Counted from the stretch's first letter, positions 25,287-34,388 are shown. The stretch: DNA of 47,162 nucleotides from Planctomycetota bacterium (GCA_014237955.1 JABABY010000001.1:1-47162); one strand, 5' to 3'. Notes: a model not told the origin generated them from the sequence alone. Numbers and translations are program-made.

Positions 25287-26286
25287 GGGGATCCTTGTGT
25301 GGGCTTTCTTTCGTAATGTCTACAAAACAAGCAAAGCGATCCGCATCCTCAGCATCCTGCAACTGCGGTGATTGCTGCCGGCACTCCCGCGTCGCATATC
25401 CACAACGGGGCTCAAATGCACAACCGGGCGGCAAATGTGCCAAATCTGGGGGTTGTCCGTCAATGGTCGCCAGACGCGCGCTTGTCGCTTGCGTCAACCG
25501 GGGGACCGATTTAAGGAGTCCCAGGGTATAGGGGTGACGAGGATTGGCAAAGAGTGCATCACAACTTGCCTGTTCAACTATCTTTCCAGCGTACATCACA
25601 TGGACTCGATGGCAGATATTTGCGACCACACCCATATCGTGAGTAATCATAATGATTGCAGTACCCTGTGACTGCTGCAGTTGTTTCATCAGTTCCAAAA
25701 TCTGCGCCTCGATCGTAACGTCCAGTGCAGTCGTTGGTTCATCAGCAATCAAAATGTCCGGTTGGCAGGAGAGGGCCATGGCGATCATCACGCGTTGCCG
25801 CATCCCGCCCGAAAATTCGTGCGGATAGGCAAAAATCCGTTTACTCGGCGAAGGGATCCCAACGCGTTCAAGCATTTCAATCGCATGTTTAAGCGCCTCC
25901 CGGCGAGTATGGCCGAGGTGTACGACGGTAACTTCAATCAACTGGTCCGCAATCGTCATGTACGGGTTGAGAGAAGTCATCGGATCCTGAAAAATCATTG
26001 CAACTCGATTGCCTCTAATTTTGGAGAACCGCTTGGGCGGCATGGCAAGAAGGTTCTCGCCGCGATAGAGTGCGCGGCCGGCACAAATCTCACCCGGTGG
26101 CGAGGGGACCAAGCCCATGAGTGCAAGACTGGTGACCGATTTGCCGCTTCCCGACTCACCGACGATCCCGAGAGTCTCTCCCTCATGCAGTGCAAAGCTA
26201 ACACCGTCAACCGCCTGAATCCGCCCCTCTTCGGTATGGAAACAGACACCTAAATCATCAACCTGCAGGATACAGTTATCCATCAT
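25279..26286 (-). CDS. oppD: Oligopeptide ABC transporter ATP-binding protein OppD
   Basis: A 335-residue ATPase, partner of OppF. Walker A GIVGESGSGKSVTSLALMG, signature FSGGMRQRVMIAMAL, Walker B ILIADEPTTALD, and MITHDMGVVANIC with the switch His. The C-terminal region keeps the GCAFEPRCGYATREC cysteine pattern typical of this subfamily. The start is ATG 26286 (a second ATG follows at once), four bases after the oppC stop. All catalytic parts are intact. Confidence 0.94.
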   Translation of the reverse strand: MMDNCILQVDDLGVCFHTEEGRIQAVDGVSFALHEGETLGIVGESGSGKSVTSLALMGLVPSPPGEICAGRALYRGENLLAMPPKRFSKIRGNRVAMIFQDPMTSLNPYMTIADQLIEVTVVHLGHTRREALKHAIEMLERVGIPSPSKRIFAYPHEFSGGMRQRVMIAMALSCQPDILIADEPTTALDVTIEAQILELMKQLQQSQGTAIIMITHDMGVVANICHRVHVMYAGKIVEQASCDALFANPRHPYTLGLLKSVPRLTQATSARLATIDGQPPDLAHLPPGCAFEPRCGYATRECRQQSPQLQDAEDADRFACFVDITKESPHKDPHA

Positions 26287-26290
26287 TTAC

Positions 26291-27523
26291 CTAACGATTC
26301 TTAAGACGTGGATCGAGAGCATCTCGCAGTGAATCGCCCAATCGGTTCAGAGCCAGCAAAGTCAGCCCCAAGGCGAGGCCCGGAAAAAGGACAAGCCACC
26401 AAAAATTTTGAAGCGGTGTGATCACTCGAACCCCTTCTGCCGCAAGAATCCCCCAGGAGACCCGTGGCGGATCGACCCCGAGGCCGAGAAATGACAGAAA
26501 GGCTTCGAAGAGCATCACGCTCGGTATCGTCAATGTGAGATAGACAATAACGACACTCATTAAATTCGGGACAAGGTGCCTGAAAATGATCCGACCCGTT
26601 CCGGCTCCTATTGTGCGTGCCGCTTCGACAAACTGTTCGTTTCGAAGCGAACATATCTGACCACGGACCACGCGTGACATTGTCAACCAATAGATCGCCC
26701 CAATGACCAGATAAAAGATGACTGTCTTATCGATACCCCAGGCGAGCAACTTCTCTTTGATCTGATTTTCATCCAAAATGGAAATAATGAAAATCACAAC
26801 AAAAATAAAGGGGATACAATACAACACGTCGACGATGCGCATCATACGATTATCAATGGCACCACCAAAATATCCGGCTGTTGCACCGTAGCTTACACCA
26901 ATGATAAGTGAGACGAATGTCGCCACCACACCCACCATTAACGAAACCCGCGAGCCCCAAAAAATCCGGGAAAGCAGATCTCGTCCAAAATCATCCGTTC
27001 CACACAAACTCGGTAGACACCAGTCACCAAAAACGATGAGTCGCAGTCGGATCAGGGCGCGATCCCACGCGTTTGGTGTCGCCCACAACTGATTAAAACA
27101 TTTCAAATACCGCTCTTGTTCCGCATTGATTTGTTCATCAATCTTCTCGCGCTCATTAGATGTTGCGGACTTAAGACGGGATTGCAGTTTGAGTCTCCTC
27201 GCGTCGATCGCCTCCATCGCCTTTGTCAGCGGAATTTCGGAAGCGACCTCATCACCATAGGTCACACTCAAGAAAACCGCTTCAAGGTCCGGCGGCATGA
27301 ACGCACGGGTTTGAGAGTGTTGCATCTGCGGACTTTGTAGCGGCAAGAGTGGGGTGAACAACGAACTGGTAGCTAGCGCGATAAGAAAAACGAGGGCCAG
27401 CATAGCGATTCGATTGCGGCGCAACCGCTTCCATGCATCTCGTCCGAGCGAAGAGCCTCGCATCTGTGCTGCTTCGTGCAGCATTTTTTCCATTTTATCG
27501 CCACGAGAACTATGAAGGGACAC
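26291..27523 (-). CDS. oppC: Oligopeptide ABC transporter permease OppC with large insertion
   Basis: A 410-residue permease; relatives are about 300. TM1 is at about 39-57. The usual loop LCGTDDFGRDLLSRIFWGSR comes only at about 174-193. Between them is an extra segment of about 100 residues (65-170) rich in charged helix, including KSATSNEREKIDEQINAEQ, that would lie outside the membrane. Five more membrane segments follow, with the ATPase-contact loop at EAARTIGAGTGRIIFRHLVPN. It forms the channel with OppB. The start may be GTG 27523 or ATG 27493. The insertion is odd and is treated as a finding. Confidence 0.92.
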   Translation of the reverse strand: MSLHSSRGDKMEKMLHEAAQMRGSSLGRDAWKRLRRNRIAMLALVFLIALATSSLFTPLLPLQSPQMQHSQTRAFMPPDLEAVFLSVTYGDEVASEIPLTKAMEAIDARRLKLQSRLKSATSNEREKIDEQINAEQERYLKCFNQLWATPNAWDRALIRLRLIVFGDWCLPSLCGTDDFGRDLLSRIFWGSRVSLMVGVVATFVSLIIGVSYGATAGYFGGAIDNRMMRIVDVLYCIPFIFVVIFIISILDENQIKEKLLAWGIDKTVIFYLVIGAIYWLTMSRVVRGQICSLRNEQFVEAARTIGAGTGRIIFRHLVPNLMSVVIVYLTLTIPSVMLFEAFLSFLGLGVDPPRVSWGILAAEGVRVITPLQNFWWLVLFPGLALGLTLLALNRLGDSLRDALDPRLKNR

Positions 27524-27546
27524 GAAATACTTGCTCCAGGAAAATA

Positions 27547-28500
27547 CTATTCCAGTTCGATGCGGGGATCCAGGATTGCATAGGAAAGATCTACCAGCAC
27601 ATTCATGGTGTAGAGGACCACGGTGTAAACCAACACGACTCCCATTGCCAGCGGATAATCCCGCTGCAGGGCCGCCTCCACAAAATAGCTGCCAATACCA
27701 CTTAGATGAAAAACTTTTTCAATCACTAAGGAACCGGTAAGAATACCTGCAGCGGCCGGGCCGAGAAACGAGACAACCGGCAAGGCCGAACCTTTCAAGG
27801 CATGCCTGATGATCACCTGTCTGCCCCGAAGGCCCTTTGCACGGGCAGTGCGAATATAGTCCTGGTGGAGGACTTCGAGCATTCCGGTGCGGGTTAATCT
27901 GGCAATATAAGCAGCGTATGGGGCGCCAAGGCAAAAGGCCGGCAAAATCAGATTGGATAGATTGCCCCAGCCAGCGGCCGGAAACAGCGGAATCAAAAAC
28001 ACGAAAAGAATAATACAAACACCCGCCAGCCAAAAATTAGGCACCGCCATTCCGGCCGTAGCAATGAGCATCACCCCGGTATCGACCCAGGTTTGTCTCC
28101 TAAGGGCTGCAATGACTCCTGCAAATAATCCGACAACTAATCCGAATGAGAGCGCAAGGATCCCGAGGGAAGCGGAAACCGGCAATCCCTGAGCGATAAT
28201 CTGGTTCACACTAAAATCACGAATCCGATAGCTTGGACCAAGATCCGGAACACCAATGCGAAATTGTCCATCTTCACTGAGTAGTCCGGCCGCCATCCCA
28301 AGGTGAACCAAATATTGGTTCCAAAGTGGCTTATCGACACGGTAACGCCGTTCAATGGCCTGTTTGACATCTGGTTCCAAATTACGCTCGCCATCAAAGG
28401 GACCACCAGGGACAGCTCTCATGAGAAAAAATGAGATCGTGAAAACGACCCAGAGGGTGACAAAGAACCACAACAGACGTTTGGCAAGAAAAGGGATCAC
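27547..28500 (-). CDS. oppB: Oligopeptide ABC transporter permease OppB
   Basis: A 317-residue permease of normal length with six membrane segments. It opens FLAKRLLWFFVTLWVVFTIS and has the family loop RRYRVDKPLWNQYLVHL after MRAVPGGPFDGERN. The ATPase-contact loop is RTARAKGLRGRQVIIRHALK. Start is GTG 28500, whose GTGA overlaps the stop of oppA, a sign of coupled translation. OppC begins 23 bases later. Confidence 0.94.
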   Translation of the reverse strand: MIPFLAKRLLWFFVTLWVVFTISFFLMRAVPGGPFDGERNLEPDVKQAIERRYRVDKPLWNQYLVHLGMAAGLLSEDGQFRIGVPDLGPSYRIRDFSVNQIIAQGLPVSASLGILALSFGLVVGLFAGVIAALRRQTWVDTGVMLIATAGMAVPNFWLAGVCIILFVFLIPLFPAAGWGNLSNLILPAFCLGAPYAAYIARLTRTGMLEVLHQDYIRTARAKGLRGRQVIIRHALKGSALPVVSFLGPAAAGILTGSLVIEKVFHLSGIGSYFVEAALQRDYPLAMGVVLVYTVVLYTMNVLVDLSYAILDPRIELE

Positions 28501-30410
28501 GTTCCATTCCGTCTGCTTTTTTGGGTTTGCTTGGCCCGCTCATCAATCCGGATGGCTGAGAGCGGATGCAGATTCTGGCTGTTGCTATAGAATCCCTTCA
28601 CGTAGGGCTTGACCAAATTAATACTCATATAGAAATAAATTGGTACAACAGGAAGTTCTCCCATGAGCAGTTCCTCCGCATTGTGCAGTATTTGCATGCG
28701 TCGCTCGGCATCCGGCTCCTCGGTGGCCTTGAAAATCAACGCGTCAAACTGCCGGTTGCCCCAACCGGTCTCATTTTGTACCCCCCCCGTTACAAAAAGA
28801 TCCAGAAATGTATTTGGGTCCGGATAATCACCAATCCAACCGGCCCGGGCCACATCGTATTCCATTTTCCGCGTTGTTGCCAAATATGTCTGCCATTCCA
28901 AATTTCGCAAGCGGACATCGACCCCCAACTTCTGCCAATCCTGTTGGATCGCTTCGGCAATTTTTCGATGGCCGTCGGATGTGTTAAACAGAATCTCGAT
29001 CGTCCGCATGCCCCGACCGCCCGGGTAGCCTGCCTGGGCCAGAAGCTTACGTGCCGATGCAACGTTGTAGCTATCCGCTCTAGCGGACGTGTACCCCGGC
29101 AGGCCTGGCGGGACAATACTGTAGGCAGGCTGCTGGCCAGCGCGAAGGATGAAATTACATATGCGTTCCCGGTCAATAGCGAGGCTCAGTGCCTGACGAA
29201 CCAGCGGGTTATCCAACGGTTTTCGGGTCACATTGATCCTATAGAAGTAACTCGAGAGCGACGACATGGAGTGGTAGTCCTCGCGGTTTTTGAGTTTAGG
29301 AATCACATCACCGGGAGGAGACGGCATCCAGTCCACATCGCCGTCAAGATACATATTCAGACCGGTGGTGCTCGACTCAACGGCCAAGGCATCTACCGTT
29401 TCGAGCTTCACAACATCCGCATTCCAATACTGTTTGTTTTTTTCTAAACGGATACGGTCTCGAAGGCGGCGAAATTTGATCCGAAACGGTCCGTTCACAA
29501 CCAGGTTTTCCGGTCGAATCCATCCGGGGTAGCCATACTTCTCCAAACAAGACCGATTGATAGGAAAGGTGACATAGAACTGCATCAAGTAAAGAAAATA
29601 GGGGGTCGGATTCTTTAACTCGACCTTCAGAGTATGTGGATCGACTACTTTGATCCCAACCTCATCAAAATCCAACAGTACAGAAAGGCACTTTTCGACA
29701 TCGGATGGAGCATCCGAGCTCTGAGAGAATTTTCGCTGCTTTCCTGCGATCTCGAGGTGATAGACCCATTGTCGTTTCCAGGCAATCTTCTCAGCGGCCG
29801 CCTCCTCTTCTGTAACCTGCCCCGCCAGTTCAGGCTGCTTGGGTTTATCAATTGCCAAAAGGCGACCGTAGAGCATGGTACCCCGAGGGAATAACTGACC
29901 CGGTCGTAGGCGATCGGGGAGTTCCACCTCTACGCGATCCCCTATTTCAACCGTTCCAGAATGATATTTTTCTGCATTGACGATGTAGGCAGAGAGAACG
30001 AAGTGGTATTGTGACCCTGTCCCGGGGTGCAAAAGACGCTGCCACGACCAACGAAAGTCTTCCGCCGTTACGGGAGTGCCATCGGACCAGAATGCACCAC
30101 GACGAAGAGGAAAGGTGTAGGTTTTTCCATGATTCGAAATAATATCTGCTGCATTTGCAGTGGTTGCTATCCCTGGCTGTGGCTGGAGGGTTTTTGGATC
30201 AGGGCGGTAAAGGCCCTCAAAAACTGCATGGATCATGCGACCTTCCGGAGCACCTGTTACCTGCGCCGGGTCAATCGATTTTACCTCCGTACCGTTATTG
30301 AACGTAAAATCGGCCGGCGGTAATGTTCCGAAACTGGTGGCCCATAGAGTGGCACCTACCAAGAAGATAAGAGCCAGTAGCGGAAACAACTTGCGCGTTG
30401 TGGGGTGCAT
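28497..30410 (-). CDS. oppA: Oligopeptide ABC transporter substrate-binding protein OppA
   Basis: From ATG 30410 the product has 637 residues, longer than the usual 540. The N-terminal hydrophobic segment (LFPLLALIFLVGATLWA) has no lipobox cysteine, so the protein is either cleaved and soluble or anchored by this helix rather than being a lipoprotein. SBP family 5 motifs: FNNGTEVKSIDPAQVTG, EGLYRPDPKTLQPQPGIA, FWSDGTPVTAEDFRWSWQR, LKVELKNPTPYFLYL and QALSLAIDRERI. About 100 residues at roughly 155-255 are extra and include a basic, WKRQWVYHLEIAGKQRKF stretch. It captures peptides outside the inner membrane. First gene of the operon. Confidence 0.92.
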   Translation of the reverse strand: MHPTTRKLFPLLALIFLVGATLWATSFGTLPPADFTFNNGTEVKSIDPAQVTGAPEGRMIHAVFEGLYRPDPKTLQPQPGIATTANAADIISNHGKTYTFPLRRGAFWSDGTPVTAEDFRWSWQRLLHPGTGSQYHFVLSAYIVNAEKYHSGTVEIGDRVEVELPDRLRPGQLFPRGTMLYGRLLAIDKPKQPELAGQVTEEEAAAEKIAWKRQWVYHLEIAGKQRKFSQSSDAPSDVEKCLSVLLDFDEVGIKVVDPHTLKVELKNPTPYFLYLMQFYVTFPINRSCLEKYGYPGWIRPENLVVNGPFRIKFRRLRDRIRLEKNKQYWNADVVKLETVDALAVESSTTGLNMYLDGDVDWMPSPPGDVIPKLKNREDYHSMSSLSSYFYRINVTRKPLDNPLVRQALSLAIDRERICNFILRAGQQPAYSIVPPGLPGYTSARADSYNVASARKLLAQAGYPGGRGMRTIEILFNTSDGHRKIAEAIQQDWQKLGVDVRLRNLEWQTYLATTRKMEYDVARAGWIGDYPDPNTFLDLFVTGGVQNETGWGNRQFDALIFKATEEPDAERRMQILHNAEELLMGELPVVPIYFYMSINLVKPYVKGFYSNSQNLHPLSAIRIDERAKQTQKSRRNGT

Positions 30411-30447
30411 CAAGAATCCCAGCCGAATGACTCTCTACCGTCGCTGA

Positions 30448-30470
30448 CCACGAAACGATCAATCTCGTGG
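30448..30470. promoter_or_regulatory. Inverted repeat upstream of oppA, candidate operator
   Basis: CCACGA (30448-30453) and TCGTGG (30465-30470) are separated by 11 bases, 38-60 bases before the oppA ATG. The size fits a dimeric winged-helix regulator site. Assignment to the divergent ArsR-type gene is inference. Confidence 0.35.
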
Positions 30471-30771
30471 CACATTCGGCAAGCTAGAAGTCTATATATG
30501 CTACGAACACTTCGACGAAACAGCAAGCACCCCCTGCCAGCACCCGATAGCACTAGCCCAAAACCGTGTTCGCAGGCCAAAGATGGAATTTTTCTCGATC
30601 TAGCCGGCACCCCATTCCCCTCTTAAAAAAATTTTACTTTCTGTGGATCAAATCATTTTCATCTCTCGCTATGGCGGTTACAATATCGGCCGACGAACGA
30701 ACAGAAGCTTATGTTGGGATCTCCGACAGGAGCCCCTGGTAAAAGGAAACTCAGAAATCTTATTGTGTGAG

Positions 30772-30807
30772 CGACCCTGGCTACCAGAACGACCATGGCT
30801 ACCAGAA
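30772..30807. repeat. Two tandem 18-bp repeats
   Basis: CGACCCTGGCTACCAGAA at 30772-30789 is followed directly by CGACCATGGCTACCAGAA at 30790-30807, differing at one base. They lie about 94 bases before the regulator's GTG start. Possible direct-repeat protein sites or a slippage product. Confidence 0.75.
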
Positions 30808-30900
30808 AGCACGATGCTGATCATTTGGAATAGGCAATAGATAAATGCATTGCCACGGAAACAACCCTGGTATTATTTTTTGCTGGAAAGGAATTTGATT

Positions 30901-31383
30901 GTGACTGCAATCGCAACCAAAACGGATGGAATTGTTAACTTAAATTCTAAAGAATCAACTCAGGGCAACACTGGCTCTGGCGGAGGGGCAGAGGACGCTC
31001 GGCCCACAGATCCGGTTGGAGTGGGGCAACTCCAAGAAAAATTGGCGAAAGATCTTGTTCGGATTTTTAAGCTTCTATCAGATGAAACGCGATTGCGCAT
31101 TCTCTATAGTCTCAGTCAGACCGACGAACTCAACGTTAGATCGCTTTGTGAATTGCTACAACTAAGCCAACCCGCAGTCAGCCACCATTTAGGAATGCTG
31201 CGGAATGCAGGAATTGTTGAACCAAGACGCGATGGGAAACACAATTTTTATCGCATCTTATCTGGCAATTTTGAGCAACTTTTGATGCTGGTTTTTGACG
31301 GCATCCCGGAACCGGAGAGCGAACAATCGATTCGTTTCCATGACCTTAACCTCAATCACAATCGTCCACTGCAACCGCGCTGA
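30901..31383 (+). CDS. ArsR-family winged-helix transcription regulator
   Basis: I chose GTG 30901, with AAAGGA eight bases upstream (30887-30892); the TTG at 30850 would add 17 residues. The product has 160 residues. A flexible Ser/Gly-rich N-terminus of about 45 is followed by the HTH: LVRIFKLLSDETRLRILYSL, then RSLCELLQLSQPAVSHHLGMLRNAGIVEPRRDGKHNFY, which is textbook ArsR. The metal-binding ELCVCD motif is absent (ELLQLS), so it is likely not a metal sensor of the classic kind. C-terminal tail is His/Asn-rich (HDLNLNHNRPLQPR). It sits divergent from oppA, so it may control the importer. Confidence 0.88.
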   Translation: MTAIATKTDGIVNLNSKESTQGNTGSGGGAEDARPTDPVGVGQLQEKLAKDLVRIFKLLSDETRLRILYSLSQTDELNVRSLCELLQLSQPAVSHHLGMLRNAGIVEPRRDGKHNFYRILSGNFEQLLMLVFDGIPEPESEQSIRFHDLNLNHNRPLQPR

Positions 31384-31461
31384 AGCGATTGCGTTAGGAT
31401 GATAGTCGATGGGTCTGGCTGACTTGATACCTCTAAAAGTCACTGTCACAAATTTGAGGCC

Positions 31462-31962
31462 ATGCTCGACCCATTGCATCTGCGCCATAAACCGCCTGAG
31501 ACATTAGAGCAGTCTCGCGAGTTGATTTTGGCTTGCGCTCCGATGTGCAGCAACATTAATCTTTCTCGGATCGTCCGCATTTGTGGCTGTTGTGGCATTT
31601 CAAAAATTATTTGCTGTGGCAGCCCGCGGATCATTGAAAAAATTGCCCGGGATGGAGCAGATACCGTTGAAATTGAAATCCACCGCTCACTCGAGCCGGT
31701 CTTGAAAAAACTCCGTGCTGCTGGCTATCGTCTTGTTGGGCTTGAGCAGGCTTCATCCTCTGAGAGCTTATACGACTATCGTTTCCATCGACGGACCGCG
31801 TTGATCTTAGGCAGCGAGCGAAAGGGCCTCGAGAGTCCATTTTTGGCTTTGCTCGATGATGTTGTTGAAATCCCCGTGTATGGGTTACCTCACAGTCACA
31901 ACGTAGCTACAGCAGCCGCGATGGCGATGTATGAATACTGTCGCCAATTTCCCCGTGGGTAA
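31462..31962 (+). CDS. SpoU/TrmH-family RNA 2'-O-methyltransferase
   Basis: A 166-residue single SPOUT domain, without the N-terminal substrate-binding part of longer members. Motif 1 is NINLSRIVRICGCCGISKII, motif 2 is ALILGSERKGLES, motif 3 is IPVYGLPHSHNVATAAAMAMYEY. Members use SAM to methylate a ribose in tRNA or rRNA; a knotted dimer is expected. In motif 3 most relatives have SLNVS where this has SHNVA. Exact target cannot be told. It lies 78 bases after the regulator and 230 before purA. Confidence 0.88.
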   Translation: MLDPLHLRHKPPETLEQSRELILACAPMCSNINLSRIVRICGCCGISKIICCGSPRIIEKIARDGADTVEIEIHRSLEPVLKKLRAAGYRLVGLEQASSSESLYDYRFHRRTALILGSERKGLESPFLALLDDVVEIPVYGLPHSHNVATAAAMAMYEYCRQFPRG

Positions 31963-32192
31963 GAGATCTCCAGCGGAAAATAGGTCGGATTGCCTCCAAA
32001 AATGCCGCGTATTGGATAGACAAGGAGCCCGCTAGATCGCTCCCATTCTTGTCATCCCTTCTTTTAGCGGATAGACTCACCGGTTTGTCCATCCGTGGCT
32101 ACGGGAAGTGATCACATCGTGCGATGCACGGTCGGATCACTACCGTTTTTCCACAACACAGGGCACATTTTCACAAACAAGGAATTTCGTGC

Positions 32193-33506
32193 GTGTCTGG
32201 AACTTGTGTGATAGGACTGCAGTGGGGTGATGAAGCCAAGGGAAAGCTTGTTGACCTTCTCACCGAGCAACACGAGATTGTGGTGCGTTATCAGGGTGGT
32301 GCAAATGCTGGCCATACCGTTGTCATCGGACCCGATACCTATAAACTTTCGCTGATTCCAAGCGGCATTCTCACGCCAGGCGTGCAGTGTGTTGTAACCG
32401 GTGGTGTGGTTATTAACCCCCCATCACTTTTGAACGAATTAGATGGCCTGACTGCCCGAGGAATCCAGATCGATGACAATCTGATGCTCAGTGACCGGGC
32501 ACATGTGATTTTTCCCTGGCACATGATCGAGGATCGCACACTCGATGAATCGACAGCCGACGGTGAGAATATTGGCACGACACAACGAGGCATCGGCCCC
32601 TGCTATCGTGACAAAGTCGGCCGTTCCTACGCCTTGAGACTGGGCGACTTATTGCGACCCACCTTGCGCGAGCGCATTGAGTACATTGTCGCCGCCAAAC
32701 AAAAAATATTGGCAACTTTTGATAATCAGACTGAAGACTCGTTGGATGCTGACCGGATTGTTCAAGAATATACAGGCTATGCGGATCGCTTACGGCCCTT
32801 TATCGGTAACACAAATAATTTCCTCCTCGATGCGGTAGAACTTGATAAACATATTCTCTTCGAGGGAGCACAGGGAGCTTTGCTGGATATTGATCACGGG
32901 ACGTTTCCGTTTGTGACCAGCAGCAACAGTTCAGGGGTCGGAGTGCCGAGCGGCTCGGGAATTCCTGGAAGCTATATGCAACGTGTGATTGGAGTGGTGA
33001 AGGCCTATACCACGCGTGTTGGCGGGGGACCATTCCCGAGCGAGCAGGACAACGATCATGGGCAACATCTCCGCGATCGCGGCAATGAATACGGAACCGT
33101 CACTGGACGACCCCGTCGCTGTGGATGGTTTGACGCAGTAGCTGCACGTTACACCACTCGCCTAAGTGGTGTAACTGAAGTCGCGGTGATGCTTCTGGAT
33201 GTACTTAGCGAATTGAAAGAAATCAAAATATGCGTTGGCTATGAAATCGAGGGACAGCGCACTGAGAGTTTTCCGAGCCATGTCGATGATCTTCGTCAAG
33301 TCAAGCCAATTTTTGAGGCCCTTCCAGGATGGCAGACCGATATTTGCGATGTGAGACGCCTTGAAGATCTCCCGGTCCATGCTCGCAATTACCTTGATCG
33401 TATCAGCATGTATATTCGCCGTCCGATCACGTATGTGTCTGTAGGCCCCGAACGCAGTCAAACGATTCAATGTCGACAGGAGCCGGTAAACTGCGAACTT
33501 GCCTGA
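32193..33506 (+). CDS. purA: Adenylosuccinate synthetase
   Basis: Start at GTG 32193, preceded by AAGGA nine bases upstream; the frame extends back to 32124 but family alignment begins here. Product 437 residues. It condenses IMP and aspartate using GTP, the first step from IMP to AMP. GLQWGDEAKGKLVDLL is the GTP-binding start, with Ala in place of the usual Gly of GDEGKGK. Further: QGGANAGHTVV, LDESTADGENIGTTQRGIGP, LFEGAQGALLDIDHGTFPFVTSS and TVTGRPRRCGWFD. All essential residues seem intact. A companion of purM in the same window, but not linked. Confidence 0.95.
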   Translation: MSGTCVIGLQWGDEAKGKLVDLLTEQHEIVVRYQGGANAGHTVVIGPDTYKLSLIPSGILTPGVQCVVTGGVVINPPSLLNELDGLTARGIQIDDNLMLSDRAHVIFPWHMIEDRTLDESTADGENIGTTQRGIGPCYRDKVGRSYALRLGDLLRPTLRERIEYIVAAKQKILATFDNQTEDSLDADRIVQEYTGYADRLRPFIGNTNNFLLDAVELDKHILFEGAQGALLDIDHGTFPFVTSSNSSGVGVPSGSGIPGSYMQRVIGVVKAYTTRVGGGPFPSEQDNDHGQHLRDRGNEYGTVTGRPRRCGWFDAVAARYTTRLSGVTEVAVMLLDVLSELKEIKICVGYEIEGQRTESFPSHVDDLRQVKPIFEALPGWQTDICDVRRLEDLPVHARNYLDRISMYIRRPITYVSVGPERSQTIQCRQEPVNCELA

Positions 33507-33553
33507 TCGCCATCAAATGTGTTTCTCAATTTGCATATTAATGCACCATCCAC

Positions 33554-34339
33554 GTGTCTGATTCATTTCCCAGTACGCCCACCAACCAGCCGACTGCCGA
33601 GATGCCAAGGGAACTTCTATCCGGCATTGATCGACACCAATGGCCCGCACACATTGCGGTCATCATGGATGGAAACGGACGGTGGGCACAGCGACAGGGC
33701 CTGCCGCGTATCGAAGGGCATCGAAGGGGTGTCGAGAGTGTGCGGCGAGTCACCGAAGAGTGCGCTCGATTAGATATCGACCAATTGACTTTGTATTGTC
33801 TCTCTAGCGAAAACTGGAAGCGGCCCCAGGCAGAGCTCGATTTCTTAATGCACCTGCTCGAACAGTACATGATCGAGGAACGCTCTACGATTATGCAGAA
33901 TAACATTCGTGTTTGCACCATTGGCCGCCGCGAGGGTATTCCGGAGACTGTCCAGCGAGAAATCGACAAAACCATTACATTGAGTGCCAATAATTGTGGA
34001 ACCCAACTTTGCTTGGCAATCAATTATGGGGGACGATGCGAACTGCTGGATGCAGTGCACAACATAGCCAGTGCGGTCCGCGACAACCGATTGCAACTCG
34101 ACGAGATCAGCGAACAGACGATCGATGCGCAACTCTATACTGCCGGAATGTCCGATCCGGATTTGTTAATTCGAACTGCCGGCGAAATGCGGATCAGCAA
34201 TTTTCTTCTCTGGCAAATCAGCTACTCGGAAATCTGGGTAACCGATCGTTGCTGGCCGGAATTCCAGGAAGATCATTTACATGAAGCAATCCGCGACTAT
34301 GCAAGCCGCGAACGACGGTTCGGTGGGCTGAGACGTTAG
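33554..34339 (+). CDS. uppS: Isoprenyl transferase (undecaprenyl diphosphate synthase type)
   Basis: 261 residues from GTG 33554; ATG 33602 (MPRELLSGIDRHQWP) is also possible and gives a more typical length near 245. It makes long-chain cis-prenyl diphosphate, the lipid carrier for peptidoglycan and O-antigen. Motifs: HIAVIMDGNGRWAQRQG with the catalytic Asp, GHRRGVESVRRV, LTLYCLSSENWKRP, and DPDLLIRTAGEMRISNFLLW near the end. Planctomycetes do make peptidoglycan by current knowledge. cdsA follows after 132 bases, a usual pair. Confidence 0.94.
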   Translation: MSDSFPSTPTNQPTAEMPRELLSGIDRHQWPAHIAVIMDGNGRWAQRQGLPRIEGHRRGVESVRRVTEECARLDIDQLTLYCLSSENWKRPQAELDFLMHLLEQYMIEERSTIMQNNIRVCTIGRREGIPETVQREIDKTITLSANNCGTQLCLAINYGGRCELLDAVHNIASAVRDNRLQLDEISEQTIDAQLYTAGMSDPDLLIRTAGEMRISNFLLWQISYSEIWVTDRCWPEFQEDHLHEAIRDYASRERRFGGLRR

Positions 34340-34388
34340 TGAATCCTATGTCTCCCAGTTGTCTCTATCGACCCGAAAACACCCAACA

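Larger units (their letters stand above)
30411..30900. other. Divergent control region between oppA and the ArsR-type regulator
   Basis: 490 bases without a supported gene. It contains a 23-base inverted repeat near oppA and an 18-base tandem repeat nearer the regulator (both listed). A plus-strand frame at 30643-30840 covers the repeat but shows no domain. AT-rich sequence around 30620-30660 and TATATA near 30493 may hold promoters. Confidence 0.5.

Noticed and set aside
25681..26253. Plus-strand open frame of 190 codons opposite oppD
   Set aside because: Shadow of the conserved ABC ATPase gene.
28566..29447. Plus-strand open frame of 293 codons opposite oppA
   Set aside because: Antisense to a well-supported gene; composition is that of a shadow frame, with no recognisable motif.
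30643..30840. Small plus-strand frame covering the 18-bp tandem repeat
   Set aside because: No ribosome site or domain; its repeated RPWLPE residues only reflect the DNA repeat.
32124..32192. N-terminal extension of purA
   Set aside because: GTG 32193 has a good ribosome site and begins just where PurA proteins begin.
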